This document shows, one piece after another, positions 9,087 to 18,274 of a DNA stretch of 44,041 bases. The translations under genes were made by a program, and so were the position numbers. The stretch is from Shewanella sp. (GTDB lineage Bacteria > Pseudomonadota > Gammaproteobacteria > Enterobacterales > Shewanellaceae). The first letter of the stretch is position 1, and the number at the start of each line of letters is the position of its first letter. The stretch spans positions 1 through 44,041 of the forward strand of contig JAJNAU010000013.1 of NCBI GenBank assembly GCA_021462625.1, in the 5' to 3' direction. The notes beneath the pieces were generated by a model. That model had not been told where the DNA came from. It saw only the letters and a program-made list of their open reading frames with translations, and made no database searches.

Positions 9087-10097
9087 ATGACACTATTAGA
9101 CATACGTAATCTCAGCATCGAACTGGACACCCCCCACGGGCGGGTTAAAGCGCTGGAAAAAGTCAGTCTGACACTCAATGCAGGTGAAGTGCATGGTCTA
9201 CTGGGCGAGTCCGGTTCAGGTCGCAGCTTGCTCGCCCGAACCATCATGGGCATTCCGGGACACAACTGGAGCATCACTGTCGATCGTATGATGTGGGATG
9301 GCCAGAATCTGCTGGAACTGGATACCAAAGCCAGACGTGCATTGATGGGCAGCGATATGGCAATGATTTTTCAGGATCCGTCTGGCAGCTTGGATCCCGC
9401 CCGTACTGTTGGTTCCCAGGTCATTGAAGCCATGCCCAAAAATCCTGAGTTGAAATTCTGGCAACAGAAAAAATATCGCACTCAGATAGCCCAGCAATGG
9501 CTACATAAGGTCGGGATCAAAAGCCCGGATAATCTGATGGATGCCTATCCCTGGGAGCTGTCTGAAGGCGAATGTCAGAAGGTGATGATCGCCATCGCGC
9601 TCGCCAACAAACCCAGATTGCTGATTGCCGATGAGCCGACCACATCGATGGAACTGTCAACACAGGCACAAATCTTCCGTCTGCTGGCCAAGCTGAATCT
9701 GGTTCACGGAGTATCTATTTTGCTGATCAGCCACGAGATTGAAACCCTGACTCACTGGTGCGACCGCCTGACGGTATTTTATTCCGGCCAGGTGATGGAA
9801 TCCGGAGCCACCGATGAACTGGTCAGCAGTCCACGTCATCCCTATACCCGGATTTTGCTTGAATGCCTGCCGGATAAATCAAGCCCGATAGCCCACAAAG
9901 CATTTATGCCCAGTCTGCACGGCTCGGCGCCAGCACTGCAACATTTGCCCATTGGCTGTCGACTAGGCCCCCGCTGCCCGTCAGCCCGAAAACAATGCGT
10001 TACCCAGCCGAGGTTGGTTCACGAAAAAGGCAGATACTGCGCCTGTCATTTCCCCATACAGTATGATGAGAGTCGACATGAGCCAACCACTTCTTAA
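9087..10097 (+). CDS. sapD: SapD, ATPase subunit of the Sap transporter with altered Walker A
   Basis: 336 residues, an oligopeptide-type ABC ATPase. The order is Walker A region GESGSGRS (41-47 and on), signature LSEGECQK, Walker B LLIADEPT with the catalytic Glu, H-loop SHE, and the C-terminal oligopeptide-transporter extension with paired cysteines (CRLGPRCP). The Walker A lysine is replaced by arginine at residue 46 (codon CGC at 9222-9224), which would normally weaken ATP turnover; E. coli SapD has lysine. The signature LSEGEC is the same unusual variant as in E. coli SapD. The gene otherwise looks intact and overlaps sapF. Confidence 0.93.
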   Translation: MTLLDIRNLSIELDTPHGRVKALEKVSLTLNAGEVHGLLGESGSGRSLLARTIMGIPGHNWSITVDRMMWDGQNLLELDTKARRALMGSDMAMIFQDPSGSLDPARTVGSQVIEAMPKNPELKFWQQKKYRTQIAQQWLHKVGIKSPDNLMDAYPWELSEGECQKVMIAIALANKPRLLIADEPTTSMELSTQAQIFRLLAKLNLVHGVSILLISHEIETLTHWCDRLTVFYSGQVMESGATDELVSSPRHPYTRILLECLPDKSSPIAHKAFMPSLHGSAPALQHLPIGCRLGPRCPSARKQCVTQPRLVHEKGRYCACHFPIQYDESRHEPTTS

Positions 10098-10869
10098 GAT
10101 CAACAACCTGGGCAAACGATACTTCAATGGCTATCGCAAGTTCAGACGTCAGTATACTCAGGCACTCAGTGACATATCATTCGAGTTACAAAGTGGAGAG
10201 ACCCTGGCTGTAGTCGGTGATACCGGTTCAGGAAAAAGTACCCTGGCCCGTATTCTGGTGGGTGCCGAACCCAGATCGGAAGGCTCCATCCTGTTTGAGG
10301 GGGAAAATCTTGAACTGCGGAATATCAAACAAAGATGCACACTCATCCGCATGATATTTCAGGATCCCAACACCTCCCTCAACCCTCACCTAACCATAGG
10401 CCAGTTGCTAGAAGAGCCGCTGAGGTTCAATACCCACCTGTCCAAGCCCGAACGCCAGAGCAAGGTGTTTGAAAAGCTAAGACAGGTTGGCCTGCTGCAG
10501 GAACATGCCGACTTCTACCCGCACATGATTTCTGAAGGGCAAAAACAACGTGTTGCCGTTGCCCGGGCCCTGATGCTCAACCCCAAAATCATCATTGCCG
10601 ATGAAGCTCTAACCGCACTGGACTTCAGCGTACGTGCGCAAATCCTCAACCTGCTACTGAAGTTACAGCAGGAACTGGGACTGTCTTACATTTTTGTATC
10701 ACACAACCTCAGCATCATCCGCCAGGTCAGCGACAAAATCATCGTACTGCACAAGGGACAAATCGTCGAAAAGGCCAGGACTGCCGATCTGTTTGAACAA
10801 CCACAGCATGTGTACACTAAACGGTTACTGGCTGAACAACAGGCCATTTTGAATCGTCGCCCGGCATAA
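10078..10869 (+). CDS. sapF: SapF, ATPase subunit of the Sap transporter
   Basis: 263 residues from the ATG at 10078 (MSQPLLKINN), which fits E. coli SapF (268); two earlier in-frame ATGs at 10063 and 10066 exist but add residues the family lacks. Walker A is canonical (GDTGSGKST), the signature is ISEGQKQRV, Walker B is IIIADEAL, and the H-loop is SHN. It is the last gene of sapABCDF and its 5' end lies inside sapD. With SapD carrying Arg in Walker A, SapF appears to hold the one fully canonical P-loop of the pair. Confidence 0.93.
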   Translation: MSQPLLKINNLGKRYFNGYRKFRRQYTQALSDISFELQSGETLAVVGDTGSGKSTLARILVGAEPRSEGSILFEGENLELRNIKQRCTLIRMIFQDPNTSLNPHLTIGQLLEEPLRFNTHLSKPERQSKVFEKLRQVGLLQEHADFYPHMISEGQKQRVAVARALMLNPKIIIADEALTALDFSVRAQILNLLLKLQQELGLSYIFVSHNLSIIRQVSDKIIVLHKGQIVEKARTADLFEQPQHVYTKRLLAEQQAILNRRPA

Positions 10870-10988
10870 CTGACGCTGCCTGAACTGCTCCAACCACTTG
10901 CAGCCAAGCGGTTTTCCCCCAAAAAACAGTGCCATTTTCAGTGTGAACTCATTATTCTATTGCCCATGTTGACGGAAGAAACTATCAC

Positions 10989-12191
10989 ATGATAATTAAA
11001 CCCAAAATTCGTGGTTTTATTTGCACCACAACCCATCCAACCGGCTGTGAAACCAATGTGCTGGAACAGATCAATTACACCAAGGCTCAGGGCAAAATTG
11101 CCAATGGTCCCAAACGCGTACTGGTCGTCGGTTCCTCCAGTGGTTATGGTCTTTCATCACGTATAGCGGCAGCATTCGGCTGTGATGCTGCCACCATAGG
11201 CGTATTTTTCGAAAAGCCAGGTACAGAGGCCAAGCCAGGTACTGCAGGCTGGTACAACTCGGCCGCCTTTGACAAATTTGCCAAAGCAGAAGGTCTGTAC
11301 GCCAAAAGCATCAACTGTGATGCTTTCAGTCATGAGGCCAAAGACAAGGTCATTGAACTGATTAAAGCCGATCTCGGCCAAATCGATATGGTGGTTTACT
11401 CACTTGCCTCTCCAGTTCGTAAACTGCCTGACTCCGGAGAGCTGATTCGTTCATCACTCAAGCCTATTGGCAAAGCCTATACAGCGACGGCAGTAGACAC
11501 CAACAAAGACACCATTATTGAAGCCACGGTTGAGCCCGCTACCGAGCAGGAAATTACCGATACTGTTACTGTAATGGGTGGTCAGGATTGGGAGCTGTGG
11601 ATCAACGCCCTGTCTGACGCCGGTGTACTGGCTGACGGCTGCAAAACTGTTGCCTACAGCTATATAGGTACCGAAATCACTTGGCCTATCTACTGGCACG
11701 GTGCGCTGGGAAAAGCCAAGATGGATCTGGACCGTGCAGCCCACAAACTGAATGACAAACTAGCAGCTAAAGGTGGCAGTGCCAACGTAGCCGTACTCAA
11801 GAGTGTCGTCACCCAAGCTAGCTCCGCCATTCCAGTTATGCCGTTGTATATCGCCATGGTATTCAAAAAAATGCGCGAAGAAGGCGTGCATGAAGGCTGT
11901 ATAGAACAGATCTACCGCATGTTTAGCCAACGCCTGTATAAAACCAATGGCAGCACCGCTGAGACCGACAGCGAAAACCGTCTGCGTCTGGATGACTGGG
12001 AGTTGCGGGAAGACATTCAGCAGCACTGCCGTGATCTTTGGCCTCAGGTAACCACAGAAAACTTGGCTGAGCTGACTGATTATCGCGAGTACAAAGACGA
12101 GTTTATCAAACTGTTTGGTTTTGGCATCGCCGGTGTTGATTACGATGCGGATGTGAACCCCTATGTTGAGTTTGATGTGATTCAGCTCTAA
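10989..12191 (+). CDS. fabV: FabV, NADH-dependent enoyl-ACP (trans-2-enoyl-CoA) reductase
   Basis: 400 residues, the usual FabV length, with the family N-terminus [20 protein letters not shown]. The NAD-binding loop is [15 protein letters not shown], and the catalytic Tyr-x8-Lys pair sits in [10 protein letters not shown] (about residues 235 and 244), the spacing that separates FabV from FabI. It carries out the last step of each fatty-acid elongation cycle; FabV enzymes are known to be insensitive to triclosan. GGAAG lies in front of the ATG. It is monocistronic, 119 bp behind sapF, with an IS66 remnant downstream. Confidence 0.96.
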   Translation: MIIKPKIRGFICTTTHPTGCETNVLEQINYTKAQGKIANGPKRVLVVGSSSGYGLSSRIAAAFGCDAATIGVFFEKPGTEAKPGTAGWYNSAAFDKFAKAEGLYAKSINCDAFSHEAKDKVIELIKADLGQIDMVVYSLASPVRKLPDSGELIRSSLKPIGKAYTATAVDTNKDTIIEATVEPATEQEITDTVTVMGGQDWELWINALSDAGVLADGCKTVAYSYIGTEITWPIYWHGALGKAKMDLDRAAHKLNDKLAAKGGSANVAVLKSVVTQASSAIPVMPLYIAMVFKKMREEGVHEGCIEQIYRMFSQRLYKTNGSTAETDSENRLRLDDWELREDIQQHCRDLWPQVTTENLAELTDYREYKDEFIKLFGFGIAGVDYDADVNPYVEFDVIQL

Positions 12192-12227
12192 GTAATTAAG
12201 TTATACAAGAAACACCACAAGAGCAAA

Positions 12228-12948
12228 GTCCACCCAATACCGTGTTGTACGATTACCAGGCAAGCCGAAGTGGACAATGCCCGGTGGATTTTCTGGATGG
12301 CTTTTGCGGCTATCTCCAGGTTGATGACTATGCCGCAAACGAGCAAACTCAGGCCAACCCTGGTGGGATGTTGGGGCATGCCCGCCGGAAATTTATTGAA
12401 GCCAAGAGAGCCCATCCCAAAGGCAAGTCCGGTAAAGCGGAGATAGCGCTGAGTTATATCCAAAAGCTGTATGCCATTGAGTCATTGCTCAAGGTCAATC
12501 GGCCGAAGATAAATGAATAACGCGTCAGGCTAAGGCCAAACCTCAGTTGCAATCATTTCATCGCTGGCTTGAGAAGTCAGCCCTGAATACACCAACAAAA
12601 AGTACGTTAGGTCAGGCGATTAACTACAGCCTGAGTCAATAGGATAAATTGGTACGTTACCTCGATGATGGCAGGCTCAACATCGATAACAATCGGGCCA
12701 AACGTGCCATCAAACCCTTTGTGATAGAGCGAAAGAAGTGGTTATCTAGCAACACCCCCAAGAGAGCGCAGAGCAGCGAGGTGCTTTATAGCCTTGTCGA
12801 GATAGCTAAGACCAATGGTTAAATGCCCTATGAATACCTCACTTTCCTTTTTACTCAACTACCAGAGTATGAACCCGACGCCGACTTGAGCCACCTCCTG
12901 CCTTGGAATGTTAAGTTACCTGCTGAGATTGGCAAATCTGCTGTATAG
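12228..12948 (+). pseudogene. IS66-family transposase (TnpC) remnant
   Basis: Only the C-terminal part of an IS66-type transposase can be read, in pieces. YDYQASRSGQCP, GYLQVDDYAA and HARRKF lie in one frame up to a stop at 12518. From 12523 a second frame continues with KAKPQLQSFHRWLEKSA and NIDNNRAKRAIKPF and ends in LPWNVK, with internal stops at 12640 (TAG) and 12820 (TAA) and a final TAG at 12946. The usual AERA catalytic motif reads AKRA here, so the DDE glutamate is also lost. The 5' half, tnpA and tnpB and both terminal repeats are missing. It is a dead relic between fabV and ppiD. Confidence 0.9.
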
Positions 12949-13066
12949 ACTAAATAGCAATGCCCTGCTGGCTGCTGAGATGGTCACCTCGGTTCCGGCA
13001 GCGCATCTGCCATCATCAAGGCCAACAGCGTAATGGTTGGGGTGGAATAACCACTCCTATATGCAT

Positions 13067-13092
13067 AAAACGCGGCTTAAGCCGCGTTTTTT
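13067..13092. terminator. Palindromic terminator downstream of the IS66 relic
   Basis: A perfect palindrome ACGCGGCTTAAGCCGCGT (13070-13087) is flanked by A residues on the left and T residues on the right, so it can work in both directions. It would stop plus-strand transcription from fabV and the relic. Confidence 0.75.
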
Positions 13093-13113
13093 ATTACAGT
13101 AACTCAGGAAAAC

Positions 13114-13142
13114 AAAACGCTGGCCTATCGCCAGCGTTTTTT
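13114..13142. terminator. Terminator of ppiD (bidirectional)
   Basis: An eleven-base stem (AAAACGCTGGC / GCCAGCGTTTT) has a five-base loop and T-runs on both strands. It lies 43 bp past the ppiD stop. Confidence 0.85.
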
Positions 13143-13184
13143 ACTGCAGAGCCGTATTTAATTCAGCTCTCATTAATCCAGTTC

Positions 13185-15068
13185 TTACTGCTCAGCAGTA
13201 ACCTGAGTTTCCTGAACTGGATATTCAATCTTCGCCTTGGACTTCAAATCCGCAACCAATGCTAGATATTCAGCGTTCGCGTACTCAGTTCCCAAGCGTT
13301 GCGAGATGGTTGCAAGAACAGTGTCATTGATGCCCTGAGCCGTATTCACTTTATCCAGCACGACGACAGCATATCCCTGAGGCAACGCTACAGTGTCAAC
13401 AGATGGCTTATCCGCAGGTTCAGCCATTCGGAACGCCTTGTTCACAATAGCTGGGTTTAGATCCTCAGTGAAGCGTCCCAAGCCATTGCGGGAATTCAGT
13501 GCGACCTTATCACCGGCCTTAATCTGATTCATCAACCCCTGGGCGGCGTTGCGAGCCAATTCATTTGTCTGCTCTTGCACCAGACGGGCTTCAATGTCTG
13601 CCTTAACATCAGCAAAAGGCACCACACCTGCATTCTTATGTTTATTCACCCGCACCACAATTGCGTGGTTAGGAGCCAATTCAATAACATCAGAATTCTC
13701 ACCGTTAAGCAGCACAGGATCGGAGAATGCAGCCTGAATAACTGCAGCATTGGCCAGCGCAGCGGGAGGATTGTTGCGCGGGAACATAGCCGTAGTCCTC
13801 ACCTTGGCGCCCACTTCTTTTGCTGCATCGGCCAGCGTATCAGGTACCTCGTAGCTTACGTCTTTGAGTTTCTGCTCGAGCTGATAAAACTCGTCAGTGG
13901 CTTTGTCAGTCTTCAGCTGATTGATAACCTGCTGTTTCACATCGGCAAAAGCAGCTGTCTGGCCAGGTTCAATATCCTTAAGTTTGATAATGTGATAACC
14001 AAAGTCAGACTTAACGACAGGTGAAATTCCCCCCTTTTTGGGGATCGCAAACAGAGCTTTATCAAACTCTGGCTGCATTACTCCTTTTTCGTACCAATCG
14101 AGTTGACCGCCTTTGTCAGCACTGAACTGATCATTGGAGTTCTCTTTGGCCAACATGGCAAAATCGGCGCCATTTTCCAGCTCCTTATGCAAAGCTTCAG
14201 CTTTGGCTTTATCTGCCCCATCATCACCTGTGTTGATCAGAATATGGGCAGCCAAACGCTTTTCCGGAGTCTGATAAGCAGATCTGTGTTCATTGTAATA
14301 GGCTTCAGCTTCGGCATCTGTCACCTTGATATGCTTGGCCAAATCAGCCACGCTCAGATCAACATAATCCAGACTGATCATCTCAGGGCTGACAAACTCA
14401 GCCTGATTGCCATCATAGTATGCTTTAGCCTGAGATTCAGTAACGCTGACATCTTTGGTGTATGGTTTAGCATCTACGATTTTGTACTGAATATCACGGG
14501 TCTGCCCCTGCAACTCAGCCAATTGCTTGGCTTCACCTGCCAGTACAAACTCACTGTTAACCAAAGTCGCAACGAGCTGATTGGAAGTCAGATCCTGACG
14601 CATCATTTCGCTGAATGCCGCAGGTTGATAACCCAACTGGGCCAGCAGTGAGATATAACGGCTGTTATCAAATTTACCATCGGTCTGAAAGGCAGACTCA
14701 GACATAATCGCTTGCTTGACTTGTTCGTCTGAGACACGCAGACCCAGTTCATTGGCAGCCTGTTCAATCAACACTTGGGCAACCAGTTTATCCAGCACGG
14801 ATTTCTTCAGATTGGCCAGATAGTTTTGGTCGCTGGACAAGGCGCTGAACATATCGCCCAACTGCTGCTCCATGCGCGACCGCTCATTCTGGTACGCCTG
14901 CTCAAGCTCGGCGTTGCTGATCACCTGCCCATTTACTGTCGCAGCAGGTACTTCACGGGATGACCCCAGATAACTGCTGACACCGGCAAATGCAAAAGAC
15001 AATATCACCAGGATGAGGATGCTCTTGGCAATCACACCCTGCGAACCTTCGCGGATCTTCTCTAACAT
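13185..15068 (-). CDS. ppiD: PpiD, membrane-anchored periplasmic folding chaperone (parvulin-like)
   Basis: 627 residues, like E. coli PpiD (623). A single N-terminal membrane anchor (SILILVILSFAFAGVSSYLG, about 15-34) precedes a SurA-N-like chaperone region. A parvulin domain follows around residues 265-360 (RLAAHILINTG ... SADKGGQLDWYEKGVM ... VKSDFGYHIIKL), and then a C-terminal chaperone region. It works at the SecYEG exit on newly exported proteins. It follows hupB, as in enterobacteria. A terminator-like hairpin lies directly in front of it. Confidence 0.95.
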   Translation of the reverse strand: MLEKIREGSQGVIAKSILILVILSFAFAGVSSYLGSSREVPAATVNGQVISNAELEQAYQNERSRMEQQLGDMFSALSSDQNYLANLKKSVLDKLVAQVLIEQAANELGLRVSDEQVKQAIMSESAFQTDGKFDNSRYISLLAQLGYQPAAFSEMMRQDLTSNQLVATLVNSEFVLAGEAKQLAELQGQTRDIQYKIVDAKPYTKDVSVTESQAKAYYDGNQAEFVSPEMISLDYVDLSVADLAKHIKVTDAEAEAYYNEHRSAYQTPEKRLAAHILINTGDDGADKAKAEALHKELENGADFAMLAKENSNDQFSADKGGQLDWYEKGVMQPEFDKALFAIPKKGGISPVVKSDFGYHIIKLKDIEPGQTAAFADVKQQVINQLKTDKATDEFYQLEQKLKDVSYEVPDTLADAAKEVGAKVRTTAMFPRNNPPAALANAAVIQAAFSDPVLLNGENSDVIELAPNHAIVVRVNKHKNAGVVPFADVKADIEARLVQEQTNELARNAAQGLMNQIKAGDKVALNSRNGLGRFTEDLNPAIVNKAFRMAEPADKPSVDTVALPQGYAVVVLDKVNTAQGINDTVLATISQRLGTEYANAEYLALVADLKSKAKIEYPVQETQVTAEQ

Positions 15069-15097
15069 CAGATTTCTCGCTCGTTGCGATTAAAAAA

Positions 15098-15132
15098 ATC
15101 AAAAAGGCGCTTCACTTGGGTGACAGCGCCTT
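15098..15132 (-). terminator. Terminator-like hairpin in the ppiD leader
   Basis: On the minus strand the stem AAGGCGCT / AGCGCCTT (15104-15111 with 15125-15132) is followed by TTTTTGATTTTTTT. Its T-run ends about 30 bases before the ppiD ATG, leaving no room for a promoter in between, so ppiD transcripts must cross it. Confidence 0.65.
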
Positions 15133-15213
15133 AAAAACCTGGGTATTCGCGTCTTGTTTAAAGCACTCATACCGGGTAATGACCTTCATCAAAATCATCA
15201 CCCCTCAATTCGT

Positions 15214-15236
15214 AAAAAGCACTGCTGTGCAGTGCT
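15214..15236 (-). terminator. Terminator of hupB
   Basis: On the minus strand a perfect eight-base stem AGCACTGC / GCAGTGCT with a three-base loop is followed by five T residues, 34 bp past the hupB stop. Confidence 0.8.
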
Positions 15237-15269
15237 TAATCATACGGCAGCCTCAGGTGCTGACCGTTA

Positions 15270-15542
15270 TTAGTTAACGGCGTCTTTCAGCGCTTTACCA
15301 GCTTTGAATGCTGGAATGTTAGCAGCTGCAATCTTGATTTCTTTACCAGTTTGTGGGTTGCGACCAGTGCGCTCTGCACGCTGACGAACTTCAAAAGTAC
15401 CAAAACCAACAAGAGAAATTTTCTCGCCATCCTTCAGACCTTCGGTCACTGCAGCGATGAAAGAGTCCAGTGCACGACCAGCAGCAGCTTTGGAAATGTC
15501 AGCACCGGTAGCGATTTTCTCGATTAGTTCAGATTTGTTCAT
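15270..15542 (-). CDS. hupB: DNA-binding protein HU-beta
   Basis: 90 residues from the ATG at 15542 ([11 protein letters not shown]), exactly the HupB length; a longer in-frame reading upstream is rejected because AGGGGA sits in front of this ATG. The DNA-intercalating arm ([20 protein letters not shown]) with its Arg-Asn-Pro tip is conserved. HU compacts and bends DNA as a nucleoid protein. It lies between lon and ppiD as in most gammaproteobacteria and has its own strong promoter and terminator. Confidence 0.97.
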   Translation of the reverse strand: MNKSELIEKIATGADISKAAAGRALDSFIAAVTEGLKDGEKISLVGFGTFEVRQRAERTGRNPQTGKEIKIAAANIPAFKAGKALKDAVN

Positions 15543-15607
15543 GTCATCCCCTTGAATGTAATTTTGCGCCGCTACCAAATCCTTCTCTAGAGCGGTCTGC
15601 GGAGGCT

Positions 15608-15636
15608 TTTATAGCAAGCTTGAATATAAAGTTCAA
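15608..15636 (-). promoter_or_regulatory. Sigma70 promoter of hupB
   Basis: On the minus strand TTGAAC and TATAAA are separated by 17 bases, about 65 bases before the hupB start codon. Confidence 0.75.
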
Positions 15637-15672
15637 GCCCTGTACCAAAACCATAAAGAATTAAGCCAGAAG

Positions 15673-15702
15673 CCAGCCCCCTCAAGGGTTTGAGAGGGCT
15701 GG
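15673..15702. terminator. Hairpin between lon and hupB
   Basis: A 13-base stem with one mismatch (CCAGCCCCCTCAA / TTGAGAGGGCTGG) and a four-base loop lies 86-115 bp beyond the lon stop. There is no proper T-run, so it may end lon transcripts only with help, or serve mRNA stability. Confidence 0.4.
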
Positions 15703-15787
15703 CCGCCACAAATCTAGGCTACCACAGCTTTGCCCTTTGTTAAGCCCTTTTTTTAAATTTTTTAGTGAGATAAGGCAATTTTTTGCG

Positions 15788-18145
15788 TTATCCCAAGTTT
15801 TTGACCACTTCAAACCCCCCTACAGGTCGTTCCAGCGCCAGTTTCAGGACTTCATCCACCCATTTTACCGGGTGAATTTTCAGGTCAGCGATAACATTTT
15901 CCGGAATTTCTTCCAAATCACGCTCATTCTCTTTGGGGATAAGCACCTGCTTGATTCCGCCGCGATGCGCCGCCATCAGCTTTTCTTTCAGGCCGCCGAT
16001 GGGCAACACTTCACCACGCAGGGTGATTTCACCTGTCATAGCCACATCTGCCTTGACCGGATTACCCGTCAACGTCGACACCAGAGCAGTGCACATGGCA
16101 CAACCGGCTGATGGACCATCTTTCGGTGTCGCACCTTCCGGCACGTGAATGTGGATGTCCCGCTTCTCGTAGAAGTCAGGGTTAATTCCCAGCTGTTCAG
16201 CACGGGCGCGAACCACTGTCATCGCTGCCTGAATGGACTCCTGCATCACATCACCCAGCGAGCCAGTATAAGTCAGTTTGCCTTTGCCCGGAACCGATGT
16301 GGCTTCAATAGTCAGCAAATCACCACCGACCTGAGTCCAAGCTAGGCCGGTCACCTGACCAATCTGGTTACGGCTCTCCGCCTTACCGAAGTCAAAGCGT
16401 TGAACGCCCAGGAAGGATTTCAGGTTTTCCTGAGTGACATGCACCTGCTTGATCGATTTATCCAGCAAAATCTGTTTCACCACCTTACGACACACCTTGG
16501 ACAGTTCACGTTCCAGTGAACGTACACCGGCTTCACGGGTGTAGTAGCGGATTATGCCCAGAATAGCACCATCATCAACGTTGAGTTCACTGGCCTTAAG
16601 GCCATTACGCCCAATCTGTTTTGGCAGCAAATGCTGCTTGGCAATGTTCAACTTCTCATCTTCTGTATATCCCGACAGACGGATCACTTCCATCCGATCC
16701 AGCAATGGTCCCGGGATATTCATGGAGTTGGAGGTTGCCACAAACATCACATCAGACAGGTCGTAATCCACTTCCAGATAGTGATCGTTGAAGGTTGCGT
16801 TCTGCTCAGGATCCAGTACCTCAAGCAATGCCGATGCTGGGTCACCACGCATATCGCTGCTCATCTTGTCGATTTCGTCCAACAGGAACAGCGGGTTTTT
16901 CACCCCGACTTTAGCCATCTTCTGAATGATCTTACCTGGCATTGAGCCGATATAGGTACGACGATGACCACGGATTTCCGCCTCATCTCGCACACCGCCC
17001 AACGCGACCCGCACATACTGACGACCAGTCGCTTTGGCAATGGATTGCCCCAGTGAGGTTTTACCCACACCCGGAGGTCCCACCAAGCACAAAATCGGTC
17101 CTTTAAGTTGCTTCACCCGGGTCTGCACTGCCAGATATTCCAGGATGCGCTCTTTGACCTTTTCCAGACCATAATGATCCAGATCCAGCGTCTCCTGGGC
17201 CTTGCCCAAATCACGCTTGATTTTGGAGCGCTTCTTCCAGGGAACTGACGTCATCCAATCCACATAGCTGCGCACTACCGTCGCTTCCGCTGACATAGGT
17301 GACATCATTTTGAGTTTGTTAAGCTCAGCCAGTGCTTTCTCTTTGGCGTTGGCGGGCATATCAGCCGCCTCAATTTTCTTGCCAAGCCCCTCGAATTCAT
17401 CATGACCTTCATCCAAATCACCAAGCTCTTTTTGGATGGCTTTCATTTGCTCGTTGAGATAGTACTCGCGCTGGCTTTTCTCCATCTGCTTTTTGACCCG
17501 GGTACGGATACGTTTTTCAACCTGCAACAGGTCAACTTCCGCTTCCATCATGGCCATCAGATACTCAAGCCGCTCTGCAACATTCACCATTTCTAGCACC
17601 GACTGTTTGTCAGCCAGTTTCAGTGGCATGTGAGCCGCCATGGTATCAGCCAATCGGGCAGCCTCGTCAATGCCGGTCAATGAAGTCAGTACTTCAGGTG
17701 GGATCTTCTTGTTCAGTTTGATATATCCCTCAAACTGACCAATAGCACTGCGAACCAGTACCTCTTCCTCTTTGTCATTCATCGCTTCAGCGGAGAGTAG
17801 CTCGGCCTGAGCAACAAAGAACTCATCCTCTTTGACATAACGCTTGATACGGGCGCGACGACCACCTTCAACCAGCACTTTGATCGTGCCATCAGGTAAT
17901 TTCAGCAACTGCAGTATGGAGGCCACAGTACCTACGTCAAAAATATCTTCAGTACCTGGTTCATCCAGTTCGGCATCACGCTGGGCCACCAGAATAATCT
18001 GCTTATCCTGAGCCATGGCGGATTCAAGACAACGAATGGACTTTTCCCTTCCAACAAATAACGGAATAATCATATGTGGGTAAACCACTACATCGCGCAG
18101 TGGCAGGACGGGGAGTTCTATATGCGTATCACGCTCTGAAGTCAT
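15788..18145 (-). CDS. lon: Lon ATP-dependent protease
   Basis: 785 residues from the ATG at 18145 ([18 protein letters not shown]), matching E. coli Lon (784); a TTG six codons upstream is in frame but unnecessary. The substrate-binding N-domain runs to about residue 300, the AAA+ module has Walker [10 protein letters not shown] and Walker B FLLDEIDK, and the protease domain has the Ser-Lys dyad in [11 protein letters not shown] (Ser near 680) and [10 protein letters not shown]. It degrades misfolded and regulatory proteins in the cytoplasm. A heat-shock-type promoter lies in front, and a terminator separates it from clpX. Confidence 0.97.
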   Translation of the reverse strand: MTSERDTHIELPVLPLRDVVVYPHMIIPLFVGREKSIRCLESAMAQDKQIILVAQRDAELDEPGTEDIFDVGTVASILQLLKLPDGTIKVLVEGGRRARIKRYVKEDEFFVAQAELLSAEAMNDKEEEVLVRSAIGQFEGYIKLNKKIPPEVLTSLTGIDEAARLADTMAAHMPLKLADKQSVLEMVNVAERLEYLMAMMEAEVDLLQVEKRIRTRVKKQMEKSQREYYLNEQMKAIQKELGDLDEGHDEFEGLGKKIEAADMPANAKEKALAELNKLKMMSPMSAEATVVRSYVDWMTSVPWKKRSKIKRDLGKAQETLDLDHYGLEKVKERILEYLAVQTRVKQLKGPILCLVGPPGVGKTSLGQSIAKATGRQYVRVALGGVRDEAEIRGHRRTYIGSMPGKIIQKMAKVGVKNPLFLLDEIDKMSSDMRGDPASALLEVLDPEQNATFNDHYLEVDYDLSDVMFVATSNSMNIPGPLLDRMEVIRLSGYTEDEKLNIAKQHLLPKQIGRNGLKASELNVDDGAILGIIRYYTREAGVRSLERELSKVCRKVVKQILLDKSIKQVHVTQENLKSFLGVQRFDFGKAESRNQIGQVTGLAWTQVGGDLLTIEATSVPGKGKLTYTGSLGDVMQESIQAAMTVVRARAEQLGINPDFYEKRDIHIHVPEGATPKDGPSAGCAMCTALVSTLTGNPVKADVAMTGEITLRGEVLPIGGLKEKLMAAHRGGIKQVLIPKENERDLEEIPENVIADLKIHPVKWVDEVLKLALERPVGGFEVVKNLG

Positions 18146-18182
18146 AGTATGATTCCGTCTCAACTGAGTTAGTTATAACCAG

Positions 18183-18211
18183 TATATTGGGACAAATTGC
18201 ACTGTTTCAAT
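18183..18211 (-). promoter_or_regulatory. Sigma32 (heat-shock) promoter of lon
   Basis: On the minus strand TTGAAA is followed after 13 bases by CCCAATATA, close to the sigma32 consensus CTTGAAA / CCCCATnTA and to my memory of the E. coli lon promoter. It lies about 40 bases before the start codon. Confidence 0.7.
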
Positions 18212-18219
18212 GCCAGAAT

Positions 18220-18250
18220 AAAAAAAAAGGAGCTCCTTGAGCTCCTTTTT
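18220..18250. terminator. Terminator between clpX and lon
   Basis: A perfect seven-base stem GGAGCTC / GAGCTCC with a CTT loop is flanked by A residues on one side and T residues on the other (nine T on the minus strand), 25 bp past the clpX stop. Confidence 0.85.
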
Positions 18251-18274
18251 AACACCATGATCACAAAAGACTAA

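Noticed and set aside
12960..13265. A 101-codon plus-strand frame after the IS66 relic
   Set aside because: It runs through two strong terminators and into the 3' end of ppiD, and has no support as a gene.
18146..18163. Longer Lon start at an upstream TTG
   Set aside because: The ATG at 18145 reproduces the normal Lon N-terminus, and the upstream extension lies in the promoter leader.
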